Shown here piece by piece: positions 4,786 to 5,583 of a stretch of 5,583 nt of DNA; positions within the stretch are counted from its first letter, which is position 1; every line of letters begins with the position of its first letter. Origin of the DNA: Bdellovibrionales bacterium (GTDB taxonomy: Bacteria > Bdellovibrionota > Bacteriovoracia > Bacteriovoracales > Bacteriovoracaceae); contig SXUH01000422.1 in the NCBI GenBank assembly GCA_005791855.1, positions 1-5,583 on the forward strand. Direction: 5' to 3'. The notes under the pieces are model-generated. The model was not told the origin of the DNA. It saw only the letters and a program-made list of their open reading frames with translations, and searched no databases. The position numbers and the translations under genes were made by a program.

Positions 4786-5225
4786 CGGTGACTCCTGAGG
4801 ATGAGGGCGCCTTCCGCGTCCCGGTTCTGTCTGAAGGGCGTGAGAAACATTCTCGGGTCCAAGGGACAGCCCTTTCCCTTGAGCCCGGCGAGGGTTTTCA
4901 GATACGAAACCTGCCGGGCCCGCTGGAGGACCTTGAGGGTCTTTCTTACTCGGTCCGCGCTGAGCGCTTTAAGCTGAAGCCCGGGGATCAGCGCCAGCAG
5001 GAGGGCCGCGCGGTTCAGGTTCCGGATCCCCCAGTTGGTCCGGCCCATGAACTCCAGGTACCGGTTGAGCTCTCCCTTGGCCTCCTTAACGCAGAGGAAG
5101 ATCTGGGTCCGCCTCCGGAGCTGGTTAAAGGAGCTCTTGAGCTCCAGGGAGAGGAGCAGGAAGAGTCCGCAGAGGGACAGGAGGATGGACACGCCGAGGA
5201 GGGTCGCTTCTCCCCGCTGGTTCAT
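4644..5225 (-). CDS. TadE-like pilus-assembly protein, single N-terminal helix (193 aa)
   Basis: MNQRGEATLLGVSILLSL opens a hydrophobic helix (about 8-28), directly after a short charged leader, in the manner of TadE/TadF pseudopilins. It then has an extracytoplasmic domain of about 165 residues. Cys45 and Cys120 could pair; Cys19 is inside the helix. Residues 30-110 look mostly helical, with basic repeats such as DRVRKTLKVLQRARQV. TadE-type proteins are minor pilins or assembly factors of Flp pili; the assignment rests on topology and neighbours, not on a clear family motif. The ATG at 5225 has AGGGGA just upstream and overlaps the stop of the 92-aa gene as ATGA. Its last 142 bases also carry the start of the 88-aa gene in another frame. 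Confidence 0.75.
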   Translation of the reverse strand: MNQRGEATLLGVSILLSLCGLFLLLSLELKSSFNQLRRRTQIFLCVKEAKGELNRYLEFMGRTNWGIRNLNRAALLLALIPGLQLKALSADRVRKTLKVLQRARQVSYLKTLAGLKGKGCPLDPRMFLTPFRQNRDAEGALILRSHRWTYVFFQKPYSLSLAVDAAAMDALDPRLGYRSSEKGAKLSSLLSSR

Positions 5226-5500
5226 AGCTTCCCCTTGAGGGCTAGCTCGAAGTGGTGCCTTCTTAGTCCCGGGGCCCGGGTCCAGCTGATGGAAGGACCC
5301 ATCCGCTTCACCCGGAGCTGGCAGGGGAGGTCCGCTTTCGAGTCCGTCACCGGGGCGTCGGTGAGGGTGGAGCGGGTGAGGAGCTCGGTGGCGGAAAGCC
5401 AGGCCCGCTGGCGGCAGACGGCGGACCGGTGGAGGTCCACCGCCTGGGCCATGGCGAGGATCAGGAGCGAGAGACCCAGGAGAGTGGCGAGGAGATTCAC
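5222..5500 (-). CDS. Small single-helix membrane protein of the pilus operon (92 aa)
   Basis: The GTG at 5500 begins MNLLATLLGLSLLILAMAQA, a membrane helix at the very N-terminus (about 2-20). An exported-side domain of about 70 residues follows, with Cys29 and Cys60 available for a disulfide and a basic C-terminus (RVKRM, GLRRHHF). The layout of helix, then a short helical region with a Cys, then a second Cys, parallels the following 193-aa protein, so it may be another minor-pilin-type component. I cannot name a family. The GTG overlaps the preceding stop as GTGA and no good ribosome site is visible, so it probably depends on re-initiation by ribosomes finishing the upstream gene. Confidence 0.7.
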   Translation of the reverse strand: MNLLATLLGLSLLILAMAQAVDLHRSAVCRQRAWLSATELLTRSTLTDAPVTDSKADLPCQLRVKRMGPSISWTRAPGLRRHHFELALKGKL

Positions 5501-5583
5501 TTGAGCTTGATCTCGCTCACGACCTGACTCTTCATGTTGCTTATTCGCTTCTGGACCACGTCTCCGAACTCCCTCACGGCGAC
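5497..5583 (-). CDS. C-terminal end of an unidentified short protein, possibly a pilin (partial, cut by window edge)
   Basis: The minus-strand frame is open from the right edge to TGA at 5499-5497 and encodes the last 28 residues, from VAVREFGDVVQKR to VVSEIKLK. The residues are amphipathic and charged, without Cys. A hydrophobic start leading into a charged helical tail fits the C-terminus of a Flp/Tad-type pilin, which would be expected at the head of such a cluster, but 28 residues cannot prove it. Its stop overlaps the GTG start of the 92-aa gene (GTGA), placing it in the same operon. Confidence 0.6.
   Translation of the reverse strand, partial: VAVREFGDVVQKRISNMKSQVVSEIKLK

Noticed and set aside
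4788..5504. Plus-strand open frame of 238 codons
   Set aside because: It is antisense to two operon genes that have ATGA/GTGA junctions, membrane helices and ribosome sites; the product has no motif.

Overview
The window is GC-rich (about 60% by eye). It holds two blocks read left to right on the plus strand and one long minus-strand operon. The operon is a Tad/Flp (type IVb) pilus locus: a secretin, a CpaF/TadA-type ATPase and a series of very small membrane-anchored or exported proteins. The pilus set, the lipoprotein style and the small basic protein recall Bdellovibrionota or other former Deltaproteobacteria. That placement is inference from gene style, not from a marker gene.

Left block (1-1261, plus): the C-terminal half of the ribosome-associated ABC-F ATPase EttA, cut by the window edge. 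A strong hairpin follows, then a consensus TATAAT box and a short cysteine-rich lipoprotein gene. The lipoprotein and the last pilus gene converge tail to tail and share the palindromic stop CTAG, leaving no room for a terminator between them.

Right block (1258-5583, minus, read from right to left): the tail of an unidentified short protein (possibly a pilin), a 92-aa one-helix protein, a 193-aa TadE-like pseudopilin-type protein, an 88-aa pseudopilin-type protein, a 141-aa one-helix periplasmic protein, a 95-aa secreted protein, the secretin (CpaC/RcpA-like) and a short CpaF-like ATPase. Nearly every junction overlaps (GTGA, ATGA, TGATG and longer out-of-frame overlaps), so translation is probably coupled. 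TadB/TadC platform proteins, TadZ/CpaE and a prepilin peptidase are not seen here and would have to lie elsewhere.

The main surprise is at 3601-3883. A complete plus-strand transcription unit sits inside the pilus operon: TTGACA-17-TAAATT promoter, AGGGAG ribosome site, a 59-codon gene for a Lys/Arg/Ala-rich protein, and a hairpin. It lies antisense to what would otherwise be read as a hydrophobic N-terminal extension of the secretin. I therefore place the secretin start at a TTG at 3641, which opens a clean signal peptide. This leaves the promoter and 5' leader of the small gene directly opposite the secretin start codon.
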